Origin: Galeopsis tetrahit
Taxonomy: Eukaryota > Streptophyta > Magnoliopsida > Lamiales > Lamiaceae
DNA: 64,000 nucleotides
Assembly: GCA_963675135.1 (NCBI GenBank)
Contig: OY776132.1
Location: 59,219,850 to 59,283,849, forward strand
Reading direction: 5' to 3'
Under the pieces are notes generated by a model. That model was not told the origin of the DNA and did no database searches. It was given only the letters and a program-made list of their open reading frames with translations. The position numbers and the translations under genes are program-made. This document shows positions 47,240 through 57,255 of this stretch, piece after piece (positions within the stretch are counted from its first letter, which is position 1; every line of letters starts with the position of its first letter).

Positions 47240-47817
47240 TTATACATTCACCAAATATTGTTTTGATATATAAATAAAGACTATATTTGAGTTATACAAA
47301 ATCGCTTTTAGAAAAGACTTTTAAAATTACATAAAATTATAATCATACAAGTAGATTTATGAATGATTTTAAAAGGTAGTATTAGGGTTGGTATATCAGA
47401 CAATTTTACATTGCAAGTTTGCAACTATTACATACTAGTAATAGACGATGTTTTGACCTCCTTCTTCTTCTTATTTTTTTTTTTTGCAAATTTAATGACG
47501 CCTTGTATTAAATAATTAACACTATTAAAAAAGTATTTTATAGCAAAACAATTAGTATTTTTTTAATGAAATAACCAACACAATTATATTAATAGTTTTA
47601 ATTAAATAATTAACACTATTAAAAAGTACATGCAAATTGACAATCAATTGTACAGTAAACAAATGACTAATGTTGAAATTAAATGAGTTCACTTGAGTTA
47701 AATTTATCTTTAAAAATAACTTTAAAAATTACAAAATTTTATTCATGAAAATAAATTGGGTGAACACTCCAAATTATGTTATACACACCCCAACCCTTTT
47801 TAGACAAAAATAGATCT
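47240..47817. other. AT-rich intergenic sequence
   Basis: No gene is visible. A T run lies near 47475-47488, and a phrase related to AATTAACACTATTAAAAAAGTA is repeated near 47514 and 47605. Confidence 0.5.
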
Positions 47818-47905
47818 AAGTAAACTTGGGCAATTCTTACGATAGTCACATTTTACAAAGTGACTACGCAGTCACTTTGTCGAATCGCGCCATGTGGCGT
47901 CGTAA

Positions 47906-48243
47906 CCGTAAAAATGACCTGCTACATGTCATACAGGTTACAGTTATTTTTAGCATTATTTAAATTATATTTTGTTATTTACTATATTACCCTTCTTTTT
48001 AAATTTTATTTATATTTTACCTGCACCCACTAATTTATTGAGTGCACCCCCTAATCATATTTTTACTACAATTACGTAAAAACGACCTGCTACCTGTCAT
48101 ACAGGTTTCAGTTATTTTTAGCATTATTTAAATTATATTTTGTTATTTACTATATTACCCTTCTTTTTAAATTTTATTTATATTTTACCTGCACCCACTA
48201 ATTTAATGAGTGCACCCCCTAATCATATTTTTACTACAATTAT
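47906..48243. repeat. Tandem duplication of a 169-bp unit inside MULE A
   Basis: The stretch beginning CGTAAAAATGACCTGCTAC is repeated almost exactly with a 169-bp offset (starts at about 47906 and 48075). It includes the first units of the subterminal array. MULE B lacks it. Confidence 0.85.
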
Positions 48244-48500
48244 CTGCACCCGCTAATTTAATGAATTCACCTCCTAATCATATTTTTACAACAATTATCT
48301 GCACCAGCTCATTTAATGAGTTCACCCCCAAATCATTTCTTTTTTACAACAGTTATCTACACCCGCTCATTCTATGAGTTCACCCCCAAATTATTTTTTA
48401 CCACAATTATCTGCACTCGCTCATTTTATGAGTTCACCCCCAAATTATTGTTTTACCACGGTTATCTGCACTCGCACATTTTATGAGTGCACCCCAAAAT
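48244..48500. repeat. MULE A left subterminal tandem array
   Basis: There are about four to five degenerate units of roughly 57-60 bp. Each contains a TTATCTGCA(C)..CGCTCATTT(A/T)ATGAGTTCACCCCC core followed by an AT-rich spacer. The same unit occurs inverted at 50610-50930 and in both arms of MULE B. The core includes the short palindrome CTCATTTTATGAG. Confidence 0.85.
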
Positions 48501-48879
48501 ATTTTTTAAAAAATAATCACATTTAAAAGACTATATTATCCTTTTATTATTTAATTTACACAAAATATAATAAAATAAACTCTAAAAAATCAATTCACCA
48601 CCCAATCACCCATATTTAAAAAAAAAGCGTAAAAATATAATTAATAAAAAACTATCGAAATTAGCCACAAATCTCAATTTTTTTCTTTTTATTTTTTCTT
48701 CCCCCCTCATCTTTTTCTTTTTTCTTCCCATTTTCAATTTTTTTTCAAATTTTTTATTTCCTTGTTTTTTTTTTTTCCTTTTTAAATTTTCCTGTCTTTC
48801 TTTTCCATTTTTTGCATGTGTATTTTTTAAATCTTAATACAAAATAATATTATAGGTATAATTTTATTAAAGTCGATCG

Positions 48880-49545
48880 GTGGTGCACCTAAATTTTAAT
48901 TTTAATTTGATGAGTAAAGGACCTGCCGGAAATCCATGCATGTCGGCGGGTGACCCAGCCACCACCATGCCCGACCACCCCCTCGACGACGACGGCGGCG
49001 CTTCGGTCTCGGCCGCTGAAGTCCGAGACCCCTCCTCGAATCGCAATCGCGATTCTTCACTTCCATAACAATCAACATAATCTTCCATCTCGGCCACGAT
49101 CCATGGCGGCCGAAATCCTCTCCTCATTTCGACCACCGACGCGACTGCTTCGATCAATCTCCCTTGCGTTCGCGATCCAGGAGCTTCTTCTACATCAACG
49201 GCGCTCGCCTGCAACACTTGGATCGAGGCTGCCTCTCTCTCGTCGTTCATCTCTGTCCAAATCGAAGCTACATTGCTTCATCCGCCTTCTTCACCCTGCT
49301 CCTGCGCAGCCTCTTCCTCCGGCTGACGACGGCCCGACGGAGGACTGTGAGTATGTTGCTGATGGATCTCTGACCGGACGACACTCGGAGCCGGTGACCT
49401 TGCTGATGAAATCCCAAGCGATGACTACTGACCTAGGGTGCCCTCCCATTGGGCTAGGGTTTCCTTCAATTGGACTTGGTAATGTGCACCCTCTATTTTC
49501 TTTAGTACACCCCGATCTGCACTCTCTCCACTTTTTTTTATAGTA
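48880..49545 (+). other. MULE A captured GC-rich, exon-like segment
   Basis: A GC-rich block of about 500 bp lies in otherwise AT-rich DNA, with a donor-like GTGAGTATG near 49347. The plus strand has an open frame of about 197 codons (48950-49543), and the minus strand one of 127 codons (49250-48867). The plus frame from HPAPAQPLPPADDGPTEDCE to SLHFF is also open in MULE B. I recognise no protein family. Composition and the donor-like end suggest a captured first exon or leader, but whether any frame is translated is unknown. Confidence 0.55.
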
Positions 49546-50033
49546 TTATTGTTATTGGTATTATTGATACTGGTATTACTAGTTATTGATTGCGATATTA
49601 CTATTAATACATTATTGAATTAATATTAATGATTATTGATTATTAATTGTGGTATTACTGATTATGTGAAATTATTTATTACTGATTATTATTATTTTTA
49701 TGGTATTACATATTATTGTTTATGGTATTATTGATAATTGTTTTTGGTATTATTGAATATAATTAGATTTGTGGAATTATTTGTTATTGTATGAGATATT
49801 ACTATTCAATGTTCATGGTATTACTACTTACTGTTCATGGTATTACTGATAATTATTTTTTGTATTATTGAATATAATTAGATGTGTGAAATTATTTGTT
49901 ATTGTATGAAATTTTACTGATTAATATTAATGGTATTACTGATTAATGTTCGTGGTATTACTAATTATTGTTAATGATATTACTGATTACTGTTTATGGT
50001 ATTACTGATTATTACTTGTTGTATTACCGACTA

Positions 50034-50247
50034 CTCTCTCCTTCCTATTGAAAGCTACCCAACTTTCCTTATTCGTTTGTCCCAATGAAAGTTATTCATT
50101 CCTTTTTTGCCAAACTATTCTCTCTCACATTTCATTATATTCTTCTCTCTCTCAATCACATCACCTCTCATACATCCATTTATTATATCATATTTTTTAA
50201 CATCTGTGTCTGAAGCTCATGAGGAGCTTTCACTGGGACGGAGGGAT
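50034..50247. mobile_element. Stowaway-like MITE 4, nested in MULE A
   Basis: The element runs from CTCTCTCCTTCCTATTGAAAGC to GCTTTCACTGGGACGGAGGGAT, flanked by TA (50032-50033 and 50248-50249). MULE B has the matching empty site at about 56665 (ACTATAATAAAAT), which confirms the insertion boundaries. Confidence 0.9.
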
Positions 50248-50609
50248 TATAATAAAATCATACATATAATATTATTTTGTATTAAAACTAAAAAATATAC
50301 TAATAAAAAAAAAGTAGGAAACAAAAAAAACGAAGAAATAAAATGTTTGGAATAAAAATTGAAAATGGGAAGAAAAATTAAAAAGAAAAAAAAATGAAAT
50401 TTGTGCCTAATCTCGATAGTTTTTTTTTAATTATGTTTTTACGATTTTTTTTCTAAAAATATGAGTGATTTGGTGGTGAATCGACGGTAACTTGGCAATG
50501 ACTCGATTGTAGATTGTAAATGTATAAATTAGGGTTGATTTTATTATATTTTGTGTTAATTAATAAAAAAATAATATAGTCTTTTAAATGTAATTATTTT
50601 TAAAAAAAT

Positions 50610-50930
50610 ATTTTGGGGTGAACTAATAAAATGAGCGGGTGCAGATAATTGTGGTATAAAAATAATTTGGGGGTGAACTCATAAAATGAGCGGGTGAAGA
50701 TAACTTTGGTAAAAATATAATTTGGGGGTGAACTCATAAAATGAGCGGGTCTACCCGTTGTAAAAAAGAAATGATTTGGAGGTGAACTCATAAAATGAAT
50801 GGGTGCAGATAACTATGGTAAAAAATGATTTGGGTGAACTCATAAAATGAATGGGTGCAGATAACTATGGTAAAAAATGATTTGGGGTGAACTCATAAAA
50901 TTAGCGGGTGTAGATAATTGTTGTATTAAT
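50610..50930. repeat. MULE A right subterminal tandem array (inverted)
   Basis: About five to six units read GGGGGTGAACTCATAAAATG followed by AGCGGGTGCAGATAA-like sequence. They are the complement of the left array, so the arms can pair. Confidence 0.85.
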
Positions 50931-51183
50931 AAATTATTTTATTGTATAAGGATAAAAATGTAAATTTACAATAATATATTTTAATTAATTTAATAGAAAA
51001 TACAAATTTACGACACATTACGACACATTACGACAATACATATCGTAAAATTGACAAAAGGTATCAGGTCATCAAATCTAAACCTTTAGATTAGATTTTT
51101 GATGGCTTAAATTAACTGACTACGATAGTCATTACGACACGTTACGACACCCTGACTACATATAGAAGGTCCCAAGTAAACTT

Positions 51184-51916
51184 ACGAAGTAGATCTTTAA
51201 AACTTTTAAAAAATTATACACACCCCGAATAATTATAAACACACCCCATTCTTAAACCTCCACTTCATTATTTAACCATCACTCTCTTCATAAAATTACT
51301 CTTATCATAAAAATCCTTCTTACATAAACCCTCAATGTAAGTATATTTAATATTTTTACACCTTTTTAATACTTTTTGCACAAGATATACACATTACGAG
51401 TTGTAATAGTCACTGATATGTTCGACCATAATTGTGGAAGAACATATCACTATACATACGATCGGTTCGACTGAACATATAATTGGGCGTACAGTCGGTT
51501 CTAACTGAACATAAACTTCAAAATTGGTTCATTTCTTCCGCCATTGCCTACGCCTCTACAGGTGCATGCACTCTTGCTGTAGCTCGTTGAGTGCACACCC
51601 TCAAAAAAGGGTATGTTTAGTATTTTAAATTGATTTTTAAATTTTAGTGGGTTGTGTATAATATATATATATATATATATTTATAATCATTTAATAGATG
51701 TTTTGAGATTTTTAATTTTTTTAGCATTGTTTGGGCGGGGCAGCTGTCGAAGGTGACAACAATTGCATTTAGGGTTAGGGTTTAAATTTTAGAGGGGTGT
51801 TTCTATTAGATTATATTTTATTAAAAAAATAAATTAAATATTTTACATGCATATTTAATTAATAAATGGGAGGAAGTGCATCTAATATTGTTGGTGGGGA
51901 TAAATAAGCCAGGCCA
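51184..51916. other. Spacer between MULE A and MULE C
   Basis: No gene is seen. ATTATACACACCCC near 51216 and GGGTTGTGTATAAT near 51650 are in inverted orientation, so an old, small foldback may occupy about 51215-51665. Similar TATACACACCCC phrases occur in the foldback at 13625-15135. A TA run lies at 51660-51680. Confidence 0.4.
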
Positions 51917-52077
51917 TTTTCTATGGGCGCGGTTATAGACACCCACCGACCTATTGAGGACACCCACGCGATGAGGACACACACAGTTCGGGTGAGGACA
52001 CCCACGTGTAAAACTCTAAAATACCCCTCTCTCTAAACCCTAATTAAAACATTTCTACCTCATTTTACACCCACCCC

Positions 52078-52452
52078 CTCCCCTTCCCTCCCAAGCAGCG
52101 CCGACGACCTTTCCACGCCCAAGTGGCGGCGCCGCCCTCTTCCCGCGTCTGCAGCGCCGCCTCTTCGCCTCCCAAGCCACGCATGCCGGTGGCGGATTCT
52201 CTTCCCCAGCCCCCCGATTCTCTCCCGCGCCGTCGCCGCCTTAAAGAAGGACGCGGCCGCCGCCGCCCCTTCTCCAAGCGACGCGGCCGCGATGTCGAAG
52301 AAGAAGCCAAGCGGCGGGCGACCGTTCGCCCCTCCTCCCTCGTTCGCTCCTCCTTCCTGTTTCAAGAAGACGGCGACCGACGCCGTTCGAGGGCTGTCGC
52401 CGCCGCCCACCTGCAAAGAATATCTTTCTCCCCTCGCCGCCGCTCGTTTCAG
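52078..52452 (+). other. MULE C captured GC-rich, first-exon-like segment
   Basis: This very GC-rich block has an open plus frame from 52123 (MAAPPSSRVCSAASSPPKPR and on), rich in Arg, Pro and Ser, ending at TTTCAG followed by GTAAGA at 52453. A CAG/GTAAG junction after a GC-rich frame looks like the 3' border of a captured first exon with part of its intron. I recognise no family. A minus-strand frame of similar length exists, so the coding strand is inferred only from the donor. Confidence 0.55.
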
Positions 52453-52484
52453 GTAAGATTAGGAGTTTTGAAAATTTTAGGAAA

Positions 52485-52800
52485 ATTAGGGTTTTGGAAA
52501 AAAATTCGAACATATTGACTTTGTTTTGGAAAAAAATTCGAACATTTTGTGTTTGTTTTGGATAAACTTTCGAACGACTTGTGTTTGTTTTGGAATATAT
52601 TTCGAACGAGATGTTCGATTTTTTTGGAAAAATTTTCGAACATTTTGTTTTTGTTTTGGAAAAATTTTCGAACATTTTGTGTTTGTTTTGGAAAAATTTT
52701 CGAACATTTTGTGTTTGTTTTGGAAAATATTTCGAACATTTGTTCGAATTTTTTTTTGTACAAATTTAAGTTGTTTTGGTATTTTTTTTGAACATATTGC
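52485..52800. repeat. 32-bp tandem array in MULE C
   Basis: About nine units have the form GGAAAAATTTTCGAACATTT followed by TGTGTTTGTTTT. Neighbouring TTCGAAC cores lie 32 bp apart (for example 52637, 52669, 52701 and 52733). Since 32 is not a multiple of three, all frames stay open and give repetitive Phe/Lys-rich ORFs on both strands, which are artefacts. Confidence 0.9.
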
Positions 52801-53379
52801 TTTTGTTCACTAAAAAATTTCGGACATGTTAACTTTGTTTTGATAAATTTTTTTAATCAAATTGTTGTTGTTTCTTGTTGTTTGAGTTTTTTTTTTTCAT
52901 GTCAAAATAGTATGTTGGTGAATGGTGATAACGAGATTGATTTTGGCACAGAGATGGTGGTGGTGGCGTCCTGGTGGGGACGATAAAATGGGGTGGGTGT
53001 ACTCATCTTCGTTTTTTTTAAATTTTTTACAGAAAGGGTATAAATGACATTTTACATGTCATTTAAGTTGAAAAATTTGTCTGGTGGGTGTACTCAATAA
53101 GTTGGTGTGTGTGTATAACCGCGCCCTTTTCTATTTCTCAGCTGATCTCATTATTTGCCAGGCCCAAGTTTTCATTCCACTGTCTAATTTGGGTCGGATT
53201 ATTTACACTTCCATTTTAGATGGATGCACTCCACCGATTGATGCACCCCTTAAATTTGATCGGTCTAAGATAGATGCATCTCCTTTAATTGTCATAAATG
53301 TCATTTTTTTATAAAATTTTTATTACTACCCACCACTCCCCAAACCTAATTTCTCACTCCAAAACTTGATTTCCCCCTT

Positions 53380-53672
53380 CATTCTCTCATTTCATCTCCT
53401 CCTTCACACCAGCTGCCTACGCCCCGCCACGCGGTTATCGCGGCCCCCTCTCTCCCACTTTCATTTATTTATTTTTGTTCCCCCGCCCCGTTCGACCGCC
53501 CCCTTACCCATCCACCCGCCGCTGTGACCCAATCCCCCGCGACCCCAACCACTGCCCTCTCCCTCGATTTCGGCGCGGCCCCCTCCATTTTTTTGCAACG
53601 ACCGTGTGGCCTCCCTCTCCCGTCGACCGCGCGATCTCCCTCTCCCGATCGACCTCGCCCACCCCACCCCAG
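53380..53672 (+). other. MULE D captured GC-rich, first-exon-like segment
   Basis: This GC-rich, Pro/Arg-coding block is open on the plus strand from 53475 (MFPRPVRPPPYPSTRRCDPI and on) to ...CCCCAG, followed by GTTTGTG at 53673, a plausible splice donor. The frame has no recognisable domain. As in MULE C, it resembles the 5' exon of a captured gene with the start of its first intron. Confidence 0.5.
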
Positions 53673-53752
53673 GTTTGTGCGGCAGACCCTTTTTTTGTTA
53701 GGGTTTTCTGCAGATTTTTCTACAATTTTTTTTTTTAATATTTTCGATAGCT

Positions 53753-53924
53753 TAATGTCGACCAAATACACCCTTGTCGACAATAATTTATCGACGAGGG
53801 TGTATTTGGTCGACATTACATGGTCGATTTTTATTTTATTTTTTTTTATTTTTTTTTCGACCAATTAGTGTTGACCATATACACTTTCGTCGACGGGAGT
53901 GTATATGGTCGACACTAGTTGGTC
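53753..53924. repeat. Two related GTCGAC hairpins in MULE D
   Basis: Hairpin 1 (53753-53818) has a stem of about 28 bp beginning TAATGTCGACCAAATACACC. Hairpin 2 (53859-53924) has a stem of about 30 bp beginning GACCAATTAGTGTTGACCAT. The stems are variants of each other (GTCGACCA-ATACAC) and both have GTCGAC near the loop. A T-rich spacer of 40 bp separates them. Confidence 0.88.
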
Positions 53925-54239
53925 AGAATTTATAAAAAAAAAATTGTGATTTTTCTAAGTTTTTTTTGAAATTTCTGAATTTTTTTAATTTGGTGGTCTC
54001 CAGAAATGTTGTCGACGACGGTCGGAAGTGATGGTTTAGGAAAAAGGTGAAAGGAATGACAATAGGAAGGATGCGTTCAGTAAGATGAATGCGTTCAGTA
54101 AGGGGAATGCATCTAGTATGATGCAATTTAGTGAAGAATATTTTTAATTTTGTACATAATTATTAGTATTATATTATTAAATTGAAAGGAGTACCTCCAT
54201 TTACGTGAATGGAGGTGTAAATAGTGACCCGTCTAATTT

Positions 54240-54741
54240 TAGTATCGGTAATTAAAAATTAATTTAATTAAACAATTTAAAATATATTTAAATTAATTAA
54301 AATTCAATTGAATCCAAAAATTTGCCTTTAAATTTAGACTTACACCCTTACTCGTACTTATATTTATTTTTAAAATATGCTCCTATTTGCCTCTTTTCAA
54401 AAAGCAAAAAGCAAAAAGCAAAAGGCAAAAATGTTAATAAATCTAAGTTATGCATACAAACGAATATTGTTATGCATTTAAAATATTACTTCCACCATTC
54501 ACTAAGAGTATGCTCAATTAGTATATTTTTTTGTCCACGAAAAATATACTTATTCTATTTAAATAATTAATTTTTAATTTTTTTTATTCTTTATTAACAC
54601 TATCAATTTGAGTATATTATTTACTCGTTACTCCATATATCTTTTTTATAATTAAAATATATATTTTTTTAAATATGTATAAAAAAAAGTGATATACGTA
54701 ACCGTGACACTTGTAATAGGAATTTCACGTCAATTCAGTCA
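54240..54741. other. AT-rich spacer between MULE D and MULE B
   Basis: No gene is visible. Short AAAAGCAAAAGGC-like repeats lie near 54402-54430. Confidence 0.5.
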
Positions 54742-54839
54742 AAAAATATAGCCAAATACTTGTATGCACTCGCATGTACGGTGCATACTTCAATTTTAAT
54801 TTTAAAATTTAATTTTAATTCATCAATTAATTTTAATTT

Positions 54840-55078
54840 TATCTACACCCGTTCATTTAATGAGTTCACCCCCGCAAATTATTTTTTACTATTATTATTT
54901 GCACTCACTCATTTAATGAGTTCACCCCCAAATCATTTTTTATTATGGTTATCTGCACTCGCTTATTTTATGAGTTCACCCCCAAATCATTTTTTATCAC
55001 GCTTATTTTATGAGTTCACCCCCAAATTATTGTTTTACCACGATTATCTACACCCGCTCATTTTATGAGTTCACCCTA
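54840..55078. repeat. MULE B left subterminal tandem array
   Basis: About four to five units of the same (C)GCTCATTTTATGAGTTCAC core as in MULE A, with AT-rich spacers of variable length. Confidence 0.85.
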
Positions 55079-55489
55079 AAATATTTTTAAAAAAATAATC
55101 ACATTTAAAAGACTATATTATCATTTTATTAATTTACACAAAATATAATAAAATAAACTCTAATTTATATATTTACAATATGCAGCCGAGTTACCGTCGA
55201 TTCACCACCAACTCACCCATATTTTTTAAAAAAATCGTAAAAATATAATTAATAAAAAACTATCGAAATTAGCCACAAATCTCAATTTTTTTTTTTTTAA
55301 ATTTTTCTTCCCCCTTCTCTTTTCCTTTATTTCTTCCCATTTTCAGTTTTTTTTTTTAATTTATTCATTTTTTTTCCTTTTACTTTTTTTATTTTATTTT
55401 GATGCCCTTCTTTTTCATTTTTTTCATGTGTATTTTTTAAATTTTAATACAAAATAATATTATAAGTATGATTTTATTATAGTTGATCG

Positions 55490-56130
55490 GCGGTGCACCT
55501 GAATTTCAATTTTAATTTGATGAGTAAAGGACCTTTCGGAAATTCATGTCGTTCGGCGGGTGACCCTGCCACCACCATGCCCGACCACCCCCTCGACGGC
55601 GACGGCGGCTCTTCCGTCCAGGCCATTGAAGCCCGAGACCCCTCCTCGAATCGCAATAGCGATTCTTCACTTCCATGACAATTGACATCATCTTCCATCT
55701 CAGCCGAAAACCTCTACTCATTTCGACCACCGACGCGACTGCTTCCATCAATCTCCCTTGTGTTCGCGATCCAGGATCTTCTCTGGCATCAATGTCGCTC
55801 GCCTACAACACTCGGATCGACGCCACCTCGCTCTCGTCGTTCATCTCTGTCCAAATCGAAGCTACATTGCTTCGTCTTCTTCACCCTGCTCCTGCACAAC
55901 CTCTTCCTCCGGCTGACGGTGGCCCGACGGAGGACTGTGAGTATATTGCTGATGGATCTCTGATCGGCCGGCACTCGGAGCCGGTGACCTTGCCGATGAA
56001 ATCTCAAGCGGCGACTGCTGACCTAGGGTGTCTTCCCATTGGGCTAAGGTTCCGTTCAATTGGGCTTGGTAATGTGCACCCCATATTTTCTTCAGTACAC
56101 CTCGATTTGTACTCCCTCCACTTTTTTTAT
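55490..56130 (+). other. MULE B captured GC-rich segment, homologous to that of MULE A
   Basis: This aligns through its length with 48880-49520 of MULE A. Small indels shift frames in the first part (for example within 55670-55710). From HPAPAQPLPPADGGPTEDCE to SLHFF the same plus frame is open in both copies, about 82 codons with roughly sixteen amino-acid differences. A donor-like GTGAGTAT lies at the matching position. No family is recognised. Confidence 0.55.
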
Positions 56131-57009
56131 GGTATTATTGTTAGTGGTACTGGTATTACTAGTTATTGATTGTGGTATTACTATTAATACACTATTGAAT
56201 TAATATTAATGATTATTGATTACGGTATTATTAATTATTAATTGTGGTATTATTGGTTATTGTTTGTGGTATTACTGATTATGTGGAATTATTTATTATT
56301 GCTTAAGGCATTACTGATTATTATTATTGTTTATGATATTACATATTATTGTTTATGGTATTGCTGATAATTATGTTTTGTATTACTGAATATAATTAGA
56401 TTTGTGGAATTATTTATTATTGTGTAAGATATTACTGATCAATGTTCATGGTATTACTAATTATTGTTCATGGTATTACTGATAATTGTTTTTTGTATTA
56501 TTGAATATAATTAGACGTGTGGAATTATTTGTTATTGTATAAAATTTTACTGTAATTAGATGCGTGTAATTATTTTTTATTGTAAAGATATTGCTAATTA
56601 TTGTTAATGATATTACTGATTACTGTTTATGGTATTACTGGTTATTACTTATTGTATTACTAACTATAATAAAATAATACATATAATATTATTTTGTATT
56701 AAAATTAAAAAAAAAACCTAATGAAAAAAAAAAGAAAAAAAATGAAGAAATAAAAAGTATGGAATAAAAATTGAAAAATGAGAAGAAAAAAAATAGAGAT
56801 CTGTGCTTAATTTCGATAGTTTTTTTTAATTATGTTTTTACGATTTTTTTTTCTAAAAATATGGGTGATTTAGTGGTGAATCGACGGTAACTCGGCAATG
56901 ACTCGACTGCAAGATTGTAAATGTATAAATTATGATTGATTTTATTATTATATTTTGTGTAAATTAATAAAAAGATAATATAATATTTTTAATGTAATTA
57001 TTTTTAAAA

Positions 57010-57255
57010 AAATATTTGGGGGTGAACTCATAAAATGAACGGGTGCAGATAATTGTGGTAAAAAAATAATTTGGGGGTGAACTCATAAAATGAACGGGTG
57101 CAAATAACTGTTGTAAAAAAATGATTTAGGGGTGAACTCATAAAATGAGTGGGTGCAGATAACTGTAGTAAAAAATGATTTGGGGTGAACTCATAAAATG
57201 AGCAAATGCACATAACTGTAGTAAAAATATAATTTGGGGGTGAACTCATTAAATT
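57010..57255. repeat. MULE B right subterminal tandem array (inverted)
   Basis: About four to five units of GGGGGTGAACTCATAAAATG with GGGTGCAGATAA-like tails, complementary to the left array. Confidence 0.85.

Larger units (their letters stand above)
47828..51173. mobile_element. MULE A: 3.35-kb Mutator-like element with captured sequence
   Basis: The left end GGGCAATTCTTACGATAGTCA and the complement of the right end, GGGACCTTCTATATGTAGTCA, match at 14 of 21 positions. The element is flanked by a perfect 10-bp duplication, AAGTAAACTT (47818-47827 and 51174-51183). Inside are inverted subterminal tandem arrays (left 48055-48500, right 50610-50930). Further in are inverted AT-rich arms with the phrase CGTAAAAATATAATTAATAAAAAACTATCG and its complement, and a GC-rich central segment (48880-49545). 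No transposase is present. It shares cargo and arrays with MULE B (54751-57335). Confidence 0.85.
51925..53126. mobile_element. MULE C: 1.2-kb element with captured exon-like sequence
   Basis: The left end GGGCGCGGTTATAGACACCC and the complement of the right end, GGGCGCGGTTATACACACAC, are strong inverted repeats that extend through (C)CACC(G/A)AC(C/T)TATTGAG. The flanks are an 8-bp duplication, TTTTCTAT (51917-51924 and 53127-53134). Inside are a GC-rich segment (52070-52452), a donor-like junction and a 32-bp tandem array. No transposase is present. The GGG..CG terminus and lack of a CAG end favour MULE over hAT. Confidence 0.82.
53191..54230. mobile_element. MULE D: 1.04-kb element with captured exon-like sequence
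   Basis: The left end GGGTCGGATTATTTACACTT and the complement of the right end, GGGTCACTATTTACACCTCC, are inverted repeats that continue through CCATT...TGGA...ACTCC. The flanks are a perfect 9-bp duplication, GTCTAATTT (53182-53190 and 54231-54239). The interior has a GC-rich segment, a donor-like junction and two long hairpins. It lies only 56 bp from the right target duplication of MULE C. Confidence 0.85.

Noticed and set aside
48055..48500. Regularly spaced repeats resembling a CRISPR array
   Set aside because: The genome is a plant's. The units are degenerate, spacers are AT-rich and related, and the same array is inverted at the other end of a transposon.
52241..52813. Several overlapping frames of 60-144 codons on both strands
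   Set aside because: They come from the 32-bp tandem array and GC-rich cargo of MULE C. All frames are open at once, as expected for a repeat length not divisible by three.
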